The notes beneath the pieces were generated by a model. It had not been told where the DNA came from and did not search any database. It was given only the letters and a program-made list of their open reading frames with translations. The translations under genes and the position numbers were made by a program. A DNA stretch of 64,000 nt from the NCBI RefSeq assembly GCF_001458435.1, contig NZ_CYSF01000019.1, forward strand, positions 1 through 64,000, written 5' to 3'. The stretch comes from Thalassovita mediterranea. GTDB taxonomy: Bacteria > Pseudomonadota > Alphaproteobacteria > Rhodobacterales > Rhodobacteraceae. This document shows positions 25,179-34,800 of this stretch, in pieces. Within the stretch, counting starts at the first letter, position 1; each line of letters opens with the position of its first letter.

Positions 25179-25550
25179 GGACACTGGCTATCAACACCTG
25201 TTGAATGCGCGTGAAAGATGGGCACCCAGGACCAGATTTGAACCAGGCAGAGAGTGGCAGCTTTTAGGCTGACTACGGACGGAAGAGCGAAGCCCGGGCA
25301 GGGGGAGCCCTCGGTCCTGAAGTGCCGTTGCAGTGAAAAAGAAAAAGTAAGCTTTTGATTTTGTGTCTTAAACCCGGTGAAGAAAGAAATGTTCGCCGGC
25401 ATTCTTGGCTTGCCGGAAACCCTTGACAGTGATCCGCCCCATTACGGAAGTGTCCTTCGGGTTTTGTGACTGACCGATGAGGGCCTTTGTGGCCCCTCAG
25501 ATGGGTCCGGGCCGAATTCCGGTCTGTCTTTCCTGATGAAGGGCATTCCC
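25179..25550. other. Gap between the IS element and the DUF island
   Basis: No gene seen. It contains a G-bulged hairpin TGAGGGCC-TTTGT-GGCCCCTCA (25478-25499) about 50 bases before the next gene, similar in position to the leader elements of genes further right. The A-rich run near 25330 is not followed by a recognisable promoter. Confidence 0.5.
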
Positions 25551-26021
25551 ATGCAAACAGGTGTCTTGCGCGTGTTGCGCGCGACCTCCGCCTCGTGGTG
25601 GCGACACAAGGAACTGCGCCGAACCGGCCAGACGGAGCTGGCGCAGCGGCTCGAACGCGAGACTGTGTCGCGCAATCTCGGATATCTCAGGCAGGCTGAA
25701 ACATTGCCGAATGCCCATGTGATCTTTGGCGATGGCGGGACGTTTGTCCAGCTCGGCTGGACCACCGTGTCGACATTCGCGCCAATCGAGCGCTTTCCCT
25801 TGGCCGCTCTAGCGGTCGCACGTGGGACGCCGTTCATCGATATCCGACCCGTCAACAATGTCATCGCATTCGCGAACCTGCCCCGCGTGACACGAGACGG
25901 ATCGGTCGACCCTGAACCTTGGGGTCCTGGCCGGGCCGTCTCTCTAACCACCTACATCGACATGGTCGAAGAGCTTGGTGCCAGGATCGTCAACGATCCA
26001 CGCGCCAGTCGGCCAGCCTGA
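25551..26021 (+). CDS. Hypothetical plasmid protein
   Basis: 156 aa from the ATG at 25551, with AAGGG eight bases upstream; an ATG at 25536 is an alternative. The N-terminal 50 residues are basic and helical (RATSASWWRHKELRRTGQTELAQRLERETVSRNLGY). The rest looks beta-rich with no membrane segment. It is the first gene of the co-oriented DUF island, 40 bases before the ArdC-like gene. I do not recognise the family. Confidence 0.6.
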   Translation: MQTGVLRVLRATSASWWRHKELRRTGQTELAQRLERETVSRNLGYLRQAETLPNAHVIFGDGGTFVQLGWTTVSTFAPIERFPLAALAVARGTPFIDIRPVNNVIAFANLPRVTRDGSVDPEPWGPGRAVSLTTYIDMVEELGARIVNDPRASRPA

Positions 26022-26061
26022 TCACTATCCCCTCACACCAACACTCGAAAGGAGGCCAGCC

Positions 26062-27000
26062 ATGGCCCGTTCCCGCACGCCCAAATTCGATGCCTCCGAG
26101 GTCATCACGAACGAAATCATCCGCATCATCGAGCGCGGCGTCCTGCCGTGGCGTAAGCCATGGACCGCAGGTGGCAGCTCTCGCCCCCTGCGCGTGGGCG
26201 GTGAACCCTACCAGGGAGTGAACAACTTCCTGCTGACCATGCGGACCGTGATGGCGGGCCACAGCTCACCTTTCTGGATGACGTTGCCGCAGGCCAATGC
26301 GTTGGACGCAAAGGTCCGCAAGGGAGAGAAATCCTCTGTCGTCGTCTATTACGGCCAAAGCCGGAAAGACGCGGGCGGCGAGGACGACCGCAGCGATGGC
26401 GATGATCACTCCGAGGAAGCCCGTATCTTCCGCTTCCAAAAGTCCTACCGCGTGTTTAATGCCTGCCAGATCGAGGGCCTGCCGGACAGCTTCTATCCGG
26501 ACACTGAGCCAACGACTGAGTATCCACCGTCTGAGCCCATCCCGCACATGCAGGCGTTTTTCGACGCCATAGACATCACAACCGTCTTCACGGGGACGGA
26601 GGCGTACTATTTGCCCCCCGTGGACAAGGTTTACATGCCGTCGATCGCGCGGTTCCAGGACCCGCGCAATTTCTACGGGGTCTGGGCCCATGAGCTGGCC
26701 CATGCCACGAAGGCCGCCCATCGACTGAACCGTGATTTCGGGTTCTCGAAGTTTGGCAACACGTCCTATGCGCGCGAGGAGATCGTCGCGGAATTGACCT
26801 CGGTGTTCCTTGGCCAGACGCTCGGCTTCACGGCGCATACGCTCGAGATGAACGCCGCCTACCTCTACAATTGGCTACGCGTTCTGCGCTCGGACACTGG
26901 CGCGATCTTCCGGCACGCCGCCGATGCGCAGCGCGCATGTAATTATCTGATCGCGCGGTCGGAAGCGGGCAGGGCAGGGGAGAGCGCCCAGGCCGCTTGA
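26062..27000 (+). CDS. ardC: ArdC-like antirestriction protein
   Basis: 312 aa from the ATG at 26062 (GAAAGGAGGCC upstream). The N-terminal domain (GVLPWRKPW, NNFLLTMRTV, GEKSSVVVYYG, VFNACQIEGLP) is the ssDNA-binding part of ArdC. The C-terminal zincin has HELAHATKAAHRL with a downstream Glu (EEIVAEL). ArdC proteins coat incoming single-stranded plasmid DNA and protect it from restriction during conjugation. Motifs are complete. It opens the island of co-directed genes at 26-38 kb. Confidence 0.9.
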   Translation: MARSRTPKFDASEVITNEIIRIIERGVLPWRKPWTAGGSSRPLRVGGEPYQGVNNFLLTMRTVMAGHSSPFWMTLPQANALDAKVRKGEKSSVVVYYGQSRKDAGGEDDRSDGDDHSEEARIFRFQKSYRVFNACQIEGLPDSFYPDTEPTTEYPPSEPIPHMQAFFDAIDITTVFTGTEAYYLPPVDKVYMPSIARFQDPRNFYGVWAHELAHATKAAHRLNRDFGFSKFGNTSYAREEIVAELTSVFLGQTLGFTAHTLEMNAAYLYNWLRVLRSDTGAIFRHAADAQRACNYLIARSEAGRAGESAQAA

Positions 27001-27020
27001 GGGGGCGTGCGTCGGCAAAG

Positions 27021-27034
27021 GGAAAGCAGGCTTT
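27021..27034 (+). promoter_or_regulatory. Island leader motif, copy 1
   Basis: GGAAAGCAGGCTTT, an imperfect hairpin (AAAGC/GCTTT), 36 bases before the DUF3768 gene. Related elements precede the ParB-like, strawberry notch and DUF736 genes. Confidence 0.45.
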
Positions 27035-27069
27035 GGGAAGGGTGTTTCAACTTCTCAAAGGAGAGCCCC

Positions 27070-27459
27070 ATGACCATCACCGCACAACCCCTGCCAGACC
27101 GTCCCGATCCGACCGTGATCGCGGTGCAGAACGACGCGTTTCGCAAGCTCGCGTGCCTTGGAGTGCCGCCCACGCAGCCCATCCAGGGCCGGATGCATGT
27201 CACCCGATCGCTCATGGAGGCCGGTGACGGCTTCATGGCCGAGGCGGTGAAGGCAACCGGTGAGTTTGCCACGTTCGAGCCTGAGAATGACCCCGAGGGA
27301 TGGCACGATTTTGGTGCGGTCGAGATCCGGGGCGAGACCGTGTTCTGGAAAATCGATCTCTATGAGGCAGATTCGGATTTCCGCTATGGGGCTGAGACCC
27401 CGGACAATCCTGCCACCACCATGCGCGTGCTGACCCTTGCCCGGCAGGGCATCACGTAG
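27070..27459 (+). CDS. DUF3768 protein
   Basis: 129 aa from the ATG after AAAGGAGAG. The sequence fits DUF3768, with IAVQNDAFRK near the start and WHDFGAVEIRGETVFWKIDLY plus ATTMRVLTLARQ near the end. It is cytoplasmic, acidic, and has no catalytic motif. The family occurs on rhizobial and roseobacterial plasmids beside ArdC and ParB-like genes. Function is unknown; the neighbourhood points to plasmid establishment. Confidence 0.8.
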   Translation: MTITAQPLPDRPDPTVIAVQNDAFRKLACLGVPPTQPIQGRMHVTRSLMEAGDGFMAEAVKATGEFATFEPENDPEGWHDFGAVEIRGETVFWKIDLYEADSDFRYGAETPDNPATTMRVLTLARQGIT

Positions 27460-27536
27460 TGATGTCCCGAGAGGGGATCATGCTGGCGCGCGACTGGTAG
27501 GGCAGGGGACTCCTCACCCTGACATCTGAGACGATG

Positions 27537-27601
27537 AAGGCCCGCTGACCACTCAAAGGGAAAGTGGGCCTTTTGTCGTGGTGATCCCTGAAGCCGGGGA
27601 T
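27537..27601 (+). promoter_or_regulatory. Island leader motif, copy 2
   Basis: AAGGCCC...GGGCCTTTTGTC hairpin containing GGAAAGTGGGCC, followed after nine bases by TGATCCC and a pairing GGGGAT. It lies 53 bases before the ParB-like gene. The T run makes a terminator an alternative reading. Confidence 0.5.
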
Positions 27602-27653
27602 TGGTCACGCGCAAGCGCGCGGGCCGCATCTCACCCACCTGGAAGGATATCCC

Positions 27654-29636
27654 ATGACCACAAGCTTTGCCCCTCTCACCGTCGCCATCGGCGATCTGGT
27701 CCCGCATCCAGCCAATGTGCGCAGCAACGCGCCGGAAACTTATGACCCCGAGAACATCGCCCATCTGAAGGCCAGCATCGCCGTTCTGGGCCTGCTCCAG
27801 CCGCTTCTGGTCCAAAAGCTTGACGGCAAATACGCCGTGCTGGCCGGTGGCCGACGCCATGCCGCGCTGAAGGAGCTGATCGCAGACAAGGCCGCGAAGG
27901 GGTTCACGGCGAAAACCAAGGTGGACTGCCGCCTTGTGCCGGAAGACTGCGACATCACCACGGCGCTGTCGCTCGCCGAGAACATTACCCAGGCACCGAT
28001 GAACGCAATCGACGAGTTCGAGGCTTTCGCCCGGATGATGGAGGTCGATGGCCAGATGCCTGAGACCATCGCAAAGACTTTCGGCACGACCGTTGCCGCC
28101 GTGAAAGGCCGGTTGCGCTACGGGCTGATCCACCCCGATATCCGCGCCGCGGCCCGGGCGAAGACGATCACGCTCGACACGATGAAGGCCTTTGCCGAGC
28201 ACCCGAGCCAGAAGGTTCAGCGCGAGGTCTACGAGGCGCTCACCAAGGAAGACAGCTATCTGCAGGCCTATACCGTCCGGCAAGCGCTCAAATCCCGCGG
28301 CGTGCAGGTCAGCGACGATATCGGAGCCTTCGTGCGCGCGGACTACGAGGCGCGTGGCGGTGCCGTCGCGGCTGACCTTCTGGAAGAGCATTCCGTGCTC
28401 GAGGATGCGGCGCTGGTCGAGACCATCCTGCTCGAGAAGCTCGGGGTCGCCGCCGAGGAGGCTCGCGCAAAACTGGGCTTTGCCTGGGCGGATGCGATGG
28501 TCCGCTACGATTACGCGACCATGGCGGACTATGGCCGGGTCTATCCCGGCCCGATCGAGCCGGATGAGGCTGCCCAGAAGCGCATCGATGAGATCACCGC
28601 CGAGCTTGAGCAACTGCAACTCGAGATGGAAGATGAGGGGCTCGACGACGGTGCCTACAACGCCCTTTACGACCGCGTCGACGCTCTGGAAGAGGAAGCC
28701 CGCGACCTGCAGGAGGCCTACAGCGCCGAGGACCTAGCGCGGTCTGGGGTGATAGCGTCGTGGCAGGGTGGGCAGATCACCATCCATGTTGGCCTCGTCC
28801 GCCCGGAAGACACCGTGAAAGAGGAGGGCGCGCGCGGCTCTTCGGCTAGCCCGACCGGGGAAGAGGCCCCGGACGCCGGCGAAATCACCTATCCAGCCTC
28901 ACTGGCCGAGGACCTCAAGACCGAGCGGGCCATGGCCCTTGGCGCCGCGATGGCGCTGCATCCGGAAGCCACGCTCGATCTGACGCTCTTCAAGCTGGTG
29001 AGCGACGTTCTGGCCAGCGGCATGAGTGTCACGCAGGCGATCAAGATCGATGCCCGCAAGGAATACCGCAACCACGCCAAGATGGACGAGATTGACGAGA
29101 CCTCCCTCGCGCAGGTGGCCGCGGCGCATGATGTGCTGGACCTCTCGTGGCTCGATGATACCCGCCCGCCCGCCGATCAGTTCGCGGCGTTTCGCGCGCT
29201 GGAGGCCGGCGAGAAGGCCAAGCTCGTGGCCTATGCCACGGCCAGCACCACGCAGTCCTGCTTCGCGCGGGACCGCCAGCGCGACAGCCTGATGCATGCG
29301 TTCGAGATCGAGATCATGCCCGATATCCGCGCGCATTGGACGCCGAACGCGGCGCTCTTCAATCGCTTCAAAAAGGCATGGCTCCTGAAGATCCTCGGCG
29401 AGGATCTGGGTCTGGCCCAGGAGGCGGTGACGCTGGCCTCGTCGAGCAAGAAGGAGATCGTGGCCTTCTGCGACAAGCTCTTTGCAGAGCCGTTCGCCAC
29501 ACTCACGGACGCGCAGCGCGCTGCCGTAGCCGCCTGGTGCCCGCCGATGATGCAGACCGCCGGTGTCGTCTGTGATGAGGCGGAGCCCGCCTCGGAATCT
29601 CCCGAGCCTGACAGCGAGGTCGCGCAAGCGGCCTGA
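27654..29636 (+). CDS. ParB-like plasmid protein
   Basis: 660 aa. An N-terminal ParB/Srx-type domain (LVPHPANVRS, LKASIAVLGLLQPLLVQ, AGGRRHAAL, LAENITQAPMNAIDEFEAF) and HTH (IAKTFGTTVAAVKGRLRYG) are followed by a long acidic coiled region (about 305-365) and a C-terminal helical domain of about 250 residues. It is far larger than partition ParB proteins, and a separate RepB exists, so it is probably not the partition protein. Similar proteins sit with ArdC on plasmids. A nuclease or CTPase role is possible. Confidence 0.82.
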   Translation: MTTSFAPLTVAIGDLVPHPANVRSNAPETYDPENIAHLKASIAVLGLLQPLLVQKLDGKYAVLAGGRRHAALKELIADKAAKGFTAKTKVDCRLVPEDCDITTALSLAENITQAPMNAIDEFEAFARMMEVDGQMPETIAKTFGTTVAAVKGRLRYGLIHPDIRAAARAKTITLDTMKAFAEHPSQKVQREVYEALTKEDSYLQAYTVRQALKSRGVQVSDDIGAFVRADYEARGGAVAADLLEEHSVLEDAALVETILLEKLGVAAEEARAKLGFAWADAMVRYDYATMADYGRVYPGPIEPDEAAQKRIDEITAELEQLQLEMEDEGLDDGAYNALYDRVDALEEEARDLQEAYSAEDLARSGVIASWQGGQITIHVGLVRPEDTVKEEGARGSSASPTGEEAPDAGEITYPASLAEDLKTERAMALGAAMALHPEATLDLTLFKLVSDVLASGMSVTQAIKIDARKEYRNHAKMDEIDETSLAQVAAAHDVLDLSWLDDTRPPADQFAAFRALEAGEKAKLVAYATASTTQSCFARDRQRDSLMHAFEIEIMPDIRAHWTPNAALFNRFKKAWLLKILGEDLGLAQEAVTLASSSKKEIVAFCDKLFAEPFATLTDAQRAAVAAWCPPMMQTAGVVCDEAEPASESPEPDSEVAQAA

Positions 29637-29645
29637 GTCCTCACG

Positions 29646-29677
29646 CGACCCGCGCGAGGCATTTCCCGCGCGGGTCG
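29646..29677 (+). terminator. Strong hairpin between the ParB-like and DUF3085-like genes
   Basis: Perfect 11-base stem CGACCCGCGCG / CGCGCGGGTCG with a ten-base loop, 10 bases after the ParB-like stop. There is no T run, so it may be an RNA-processing or stability element instead of an intrinsic terminator. Confidence 0.45.
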
Positions 29678-29708
29678 ACCCTCCCACACCCAACCGAAAG
29701 ACATCCCC

Positions 29709-30302
29709 ATGGCTATTCTCAAGTTCTCTGCGTCCGCTGTTGCGGCACAGATCGCCCATGCGCGCGCCTGCAAGACCTTCCTGCCCAACTGGAACGGGCC
29801 CGTGGACAGGCCCGCCCTGATCCTGATCGTCGGCAATGGTGTGCATCTGCGCTCAAACGGCATCGATGGCACGACCACCCGTATCGTCACCACCGAACAG
29901 GCAGATCCCTCCTTCGCCTTCGCCGACGGCATGAACCCGTTTCGGGATACCGACTGGATGGCGCAGCGCCGCATGGCGTTTCGCGATCTGACCGGCCAGT
30001 TCTACACCGACATCCTGGATGACGTGCAGGTGCTCATCGACCGGGGGCGGGGGGCGATCCGGCTCGCCACCGATGGCCACAGCATCCGCGTCTTCGTACG
30101 CCGGGCCTCGGATTATCTCATCGGCGGGACCTACGAGGTGCCCTCGGGCCTCGGCGGCACCTTCCGGGTCATCCTCAAGGATGCCTGCGATACCTTCGCG
30201 ATCGTGCAGAACTGCGGCAATTGCGAGGATTTCGACGCCATGCAGCCCTACCGCGTGCCGCTCGATGCGCTGATGGAAATCGATGACCGGAGGGTTGCCT
30301 GA
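29709..30302 (+). CDS. DUF3085-like protein
   Basis: 197 aa. The pattern near the start (AAQIAHARACKTF, then RPALILIVGNGVHLRSNGI) resembles DUF3085. No membrane segment or catalytic motif is visible; one CGNC pair is near residue 173. The stop overlaps the next start (TGATG), so the two genes are translationally coupled. Function is unknown. The family call is from memory of its pattern and is moderate. Confidence 0.7.
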   Translation: MAILKFSASAVAAQIAHARACKTFLPNWNGPVDRPALILIVGNGVHLRSNGIDGTTTRIVTTEQADPSFAFADGMNPFRDTDWMAQRRMAFRDLTGQFYTDILDDVQVLIDRGRGAIRLATDGHSIRVFVRRASDYLIGGTYEVPSGLGGTFRVILKDACDTFAIVQNCGNCEDFDAMQPYRVPLDALMEIDDRRVA

Positions 30303-30958
30303 TGGGTTGGCTCTTCTACACCGACGGCCGCGTCCAGACCTACGCGGATGAGAAAGCGGAGATTGCTCGGCTGTGCACCTTCGAGGGCGAAAGGCGCAAG
30401 ACGGAACTGGTCAAAGCCTGCAAGGTGGGTTCGACTTGGTACGCGGCGGCAAAGGTCACAAATATCGACGGCACCCCTGTCGAAGACACGACCTATGTCA
30501 CCGATGCGGATGGCTCCATCACTTTCGCCGCCGTATTCCTTACCCGATATGATGACGGCTGCTGGGGCTACAAGGACATGGAGGAAAGCGCGGGACCGGT
30601 CGAATCCCGCGCGCCACTGAGCCTATTGGCCCTGCTCTCCGACCTGAAAGACCCGGACAGCTACGCCCAGGACTGGCGTCAGCGCTGCCGGAATTGGGCG
30701 TCGATTCCGGACTACAAGGAAGGCGACAAGATCAGGCTCGCAGCACCTGTGACACTCACCGATGGCAGCACCTGCCAGATCGTCACCGCGACCCACTACA
30801 GGCGGGGTCGGCAAAAGCGCCGCTGTTACCGCATCGAGGAAACCGGTGGGCTCGTACGCCTGTCGAAGGCCTCGCTTGCGGGCTCGGAGCTGCTCAGCTC
30901 CGCAAAGGGCGCGGCCAGTCCTGTGCTGGCGGAATTCCTAGCGGGGCGGGACGCTTAG
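30302..30958 (+). CDS. DUF6927-like protein
   Basis: 218 aa starting MGWLFYTDG, a start typical of the DUF6927-like plasmid proteins. The middle contains AAVFLTRYDDGCWGYKDMEES and the end WRQRCRNWASI, a mainly beta plus helical layout with no catalytic motif I recognise. It overlaps the upstream gene by one base and the convergent HEPN gene by four bases at its 3' end. Function is unknown; it belongs to the island's DUF set. Confidence 0.72.
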   Translation: MGWLFYTDGRVQTYADEKAEIARLCTFEGERRKTELVKACKVGSTWYAAAKVTNIDGTPVEDTTYVTDADGSITFAAVFLTRYDDGCWGYKDMEESAGPVESRAPLSLLALLSDLKDPDSYAQDWRQRCRNWASIPDYKEGDKIRLAAPVTLTDGSTCQIVTATHYRRGRQKRRCYRIEETGGLVRLSKASLAGSELLSSAKGAASPVLAEFLAGRDA

Positions 30959-31620
30959 GGGCGCACTGCGAGTAGTGCGCGCACCGTCTCGATTTCCAGC
31001 ACCCAGTTGCTGGTCGTTTCGTTGCGCCATCTTATGCAGCGGATGATCCGATCAAAATCATCCTGAAGGGTGCGCGGAAAAACAGGCTCATGGTGTGCGA
31101 TTCTGTTGCGGAGCCTCCTCACGGCTTCAATGTCAGACCTTAATTCAGATCGGCGCTGGCTGGCAGCGACACCACGAGGCGCGTCCGGAAACACTGCGTA
31201 GAAATGATCGTCCCACAGTCTGCCTTGGTGCCTGTTTGTCAGCATCTTCTCCCAAAACACGAACTTCAGTTCGGCGACGACCTTTCCGGCAGTGGGTTGC
31301 TGTGCTGCGCAACCTTCGAGGTCTCGTTTGGGGCTGTATGCCGGACCGCGCGGGTTCGGTAACGAACGGATGAAGCCTTGTGTCCAAGGCCATGTTCCTC
31401 CATGGACAGCTTCGATCGCTTCCACGATCGCGTTTCGCAGCGCAACTTCCAAAACATGGAGTGGAACCATGAACGCGGCTGATACTTGAAGATTCCAGTG
31501 GTATAGGTGGAGAGCTCGCGTCCTATCATTGCCGGTTTCGCGCAGATAGGTCGCAAACCTAGGTGCGGATAGGACGTTCGGAAGGTGGTGTTCTTCATCA
31601 GCCGTGAACGGTGGATACAT
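30955..31620 (-). CDS. Abi-like HEPN-type protein
   Basis: 221 aa. The region VPLHVLEVALRNAIVEAI and the motif RLRNRIAHHEPVF fit Abi-like (AbiD/F-type) proteins. The R-x4-H of RNRIAH matches the HEPN RNase signature. Such proteins act in abortive infection or as toxins by cutting RNA. It is the only reverse gene in the island, has no obvious antitoxin, and its 3' end overlaps the DUF6927-like gene. It may be a defence gene inserted into the island. Confidence 0.8.
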   Translation of the reverse strand: MYPPFTADEEHHLPNVLSAPRFATYLRETGNDRTRALHLYHWNLQVSAAFMVPLHVLEVALRNAIVEAIEAVHGGTWPWTQGFIRSLPNPRGPAYSPKRDLEGCAAQQPTAGKVVAELKFVFWEKMLTNRHQGRLWDDHFYAVFPDAPRGVAASQRRSELRSDIEAVRRLRNRIAHHEPVFPRTLQDDFDRIIRCIRWRNETTSNWVLEIETVRALLAVRP

Positions 31621-31710
31621 TGACAGTAAAGACTTTCGGTGCCATATAGAGTGTGAGCTTTGAGACTGCGGGCACTATGCCTCCCCTCATTGCACAAAGA
31701 AAGCAAAAGC

Positions 31711-31734
31711 CCGTCGCATTGCGGCGGGTTTTTC
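31711..31734 (+). terminator. Intrinsic terminator upstream of the helicase fusion gene
   Basis: CCCGTCGC-ATT-GCGGCGGG stem (seven pairs plus one G-T) followed by TTTTT. It lies in the 255-base gap behind the reverse HEPN gene and would stop forward transcription before the strawberry notch gene, insulating its leader. Confidence 0.65.
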
Positions 31735-31820
31735 AGTTTTCTAATCCAACTCCGAAAAACCGTTTGATTGGCCGGTCGGCGATTGGATGCCTCTTGGTCT
31801 GAGCTCATCACCCCGAAAAG

Positions 31821-31867
31821 CGAAAGTGGGCTTTTTGTCCTTTGGAACTCAGACCCTGATCCAAAGG
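31821..31867 (+). promoter_or_regulatory. Island leader motif, copy 3
   Basis: CGAAAGTGGGCTTTTTGT followed by a second hairpin CCTTTGG-N15-CCAAAGG (31839-31867), ending eight bases before the strawberry notch ATG. The second hairpin would hide the ribosome site AAAGGAAA. Confidence 0.5.
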
Positions 31868-31875
31868 AAACCCCC

Positions 31876-34800
31876 ATGTCCAAGCCCAAACCGGCAAATC
31901 CGGCTCTCTCAATCTCCGACACTGACCTCACCTCTGCCCTCGCGCAGATCGGCACGGAGGTCGACCACCAGCCCCTGCGCAGCTCAGCGCTGGCGCGCAT
32001 CATGCGAGAGACGTTTCATGGCAGCGATGCCGGCGGTGCCTGGGACTGGCGCATGGCATATGACCTGATGCAGGCCGCGGCTGTCCAGGTGCTGCTGCGC
32101 GGGGACGCAGCGGTAGGTGACATCGCCGCTGCAAAGCTGCTCGCCTCGCGGCTTCTGACGGAAACGCGCCGGTCAGAGCAGCAGATCCGGCTGCAGCAGT
32201 TTTCCACGCCGCTGGCATTCGCGACCATGGCGGTGCGGGCCGCAGCGATCCGCAAGGGCGAGACCGTCCTGGAGCCGTCGGCGGGCACCGGTGCCCTGGC
32301 TGCTTTCGCCGCCCGGGCCGGTGCCACGCTTTTGCTCAACGAGATCGACCCCTTTCGCCAAAGCCTATTGCGCGCGGTTTTCGGCGGCGAGGTCACAGGC
32401 CATGACGGCGAGCATATCGATGATCTGCTGCAGACGCCGGTTCTACCCGACGTCGTGGTGATGAATCCGCCCTTCGCCTCCTCGGTCGATCGCTCCCGAG
32501 ACAAGCACATTGCCGCCAAACATCTCATCGCGGCTGCAAAGCGTCTCGCGCCCGGTGGGCGGCTGGTGGCGATCATGCCGCCGGGGTTCACGCCCGAACG
32601 CGATGCCGCGCAATGGTCCCGCGCCTGCGGTCTCCTCAGGCCGCGCTTGGCGCTGACGATGCCGGGGCAGGTCTACCGCAAGCTTGGCACCTCTGTCGAA
32701 ACCCAGCTCATGATCTTCGACAAGGTGCAGGAGGATGGGGAGATGATCCGCGCCATTGTGTGCGATCTGGATGAGGCCCTTCCTTTTGTCGACTCCGTGG
32801 CCGCGACCCGGACCGAGATGCGCCACGTACAACAGGCGGCACCGGTTACTACTGCGCGACCGACCGTTGCACCATCTGCCCCGCGCAAGACCGCCGCTGC
32901 GCCTGTTGCCGCCTCCAAACCCCGGGCCAATGCCGTCCGTCCGCTCAGCTTCACAAGCTTTGAGACCCCTCGCGACAACACGCCCATCTCGGACATCTAT
33001 GCGCGCTATCGCCCACAGCGGATCGAGATCGCGGGTGCGCAGGAACATCCCACACCGCTGGTCGAGAGCATCGCCATGGCCTCGGTTGCCCCGCCCATGC
33101 CCTCAAATACGGGTCGTGATGACTTGCGCCTGCCCGCACGGTTGGTCGAGGAGGGAGATCTCTCCGAGGCGCAGCTCGAGACCATCATCATGGCGCATGA
33201 TGCCCATGGGCGCGACCTGCCCGGTCGGTTTACCATCGATGACGACCAGACCAAGCTGACGCGCGCCGATGATGACCCGGATGCACGTGCCTATCGCCTT
33301 GGCTATTTCCTCGGCGACGGCACCGGTTGCGGCAAGGGGCGCGAATGCGCGGGGCTCATCCTTGTCAACTGGCTGGCCGGGCGCAGGAAGGCGATCTGGG
33401 TCTCCAAATCCGCCACGCTCATCGAGGACGCCATCCGCGACTGGACCGATCTCGGCGGCTCGCCCGCCGACATCCAGCCGGTCTCCAAATGGAAACCGGA
33501 CCAGTCCATCCCGATGGGCGACGGCATCCTATTTGTCACCTACGCCACGCTGCGGTCCGCGGGCAAATGCGGCACCACGCGATTGAGCCAGATCCTCGCC
33601 TGGATGGGCGAAGACTTTGAAGGCGTGCTGGCCTTTGATGAGGCCCATGCCATGCAGAACGCGGCAGGGTCTGAGCAGGGCAGGGGGGTCAAACCCTCCC
33701 AGCAGGGCCTTGCTGGCCTGCGGCTGCAACTGGCAACACCCCGCGCTCGCGTCTTCTATATCTCGGCCACGGGCGCCACGAGCGTGCACAACCTGGCCTA
33801 TGCCGCGCGTCTCGGTCTCTGGGGACAAGGCCCCGAATACCCCTTCCCGAGCCGCGAGGGTTTCGTTTCAGCGATGGAAGCCGGCGGCGTGGCTGCCATG
33901 GAGGTGGTCGCGCGTGATCTCAAGACGCTCGGGCTTTACACAGCGCGTGCCCTCAGCTTCGACGGTGTTGAATACGATGTGCTGGAACACGCGCTGACCC
34001 CGGCCCAGATCGAGGTCTATGACGCCTACGCTGGAGCGTTTCGCACGATCCACCACAATCTCGAAGCCGCTTTGACAGCCATCGGCGCCAACGACGCCTC
34101 GGGAGAGACCAATGCCTCGGCCGCACGCGCCTCGGCCAAGTCCCGCTTCGAGAGCACGAAGCAGCGCTTCTTCAACCATCTCCTGATGGGCATGAAAGCC
34201 CCGACCATCATCCGTGCCATCGAGGACGACCTGGCAGCGGGCAACGCCTGCGTCATCCAAGTGGTCTCGACAGGCGAGAGCCTGCTGAAACGCCGGCTTG
34301 AGACGATGGATTGCGACGATGAGCTCGTCGAGGGGGCCTTGACGCCGCGCGACTATGTTCTGGGCTACCTCGAACAGGCCTTCCCGATCCATGCGCAAAA
34401 GCTCGTGGAAATCGACGGCAACATGGTGGCCGAGCCGCTCCGGGATGAGACCGGTGCGCTGGTGGTCTCGCGGGAGGCGCTCGCCCTGCGCGATGCGGCC
34501 ATGATGGAGTTGATGACGCTGGCCCCGATCCCCTCGGCGCTCGATCAGATCCTCTGGGCCTTTGGCGACGAGGCTGTCGCCGAGGTCACGGGTCGGTCCA
34601 TCCGGCCCCTCAAGGCCGCGGACGGCCATCTCTTCATCGAAAAGCGCAGCGCCAGCAGTAATTCATCCGAGACCCAAGCCTTCATGGACGGCGAAAAGGA
34701 TATCCTGATCTTTTCCGATGCGGGCGGGACGGGCCGATCCTATCATGCGGCGCAAACGGCGAAGAACCAGAAACGGCGGCGGCACTACCTGTTGGAGCCC

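Noticed and set aside
27654-29636. The 660-residue ParB-like protein as a second partition system
   Set aside because: There is no ParA partner beside it, its size and C-terminal region differ from partition ParB proteins, and RepA/RepB with parS already fill that role.
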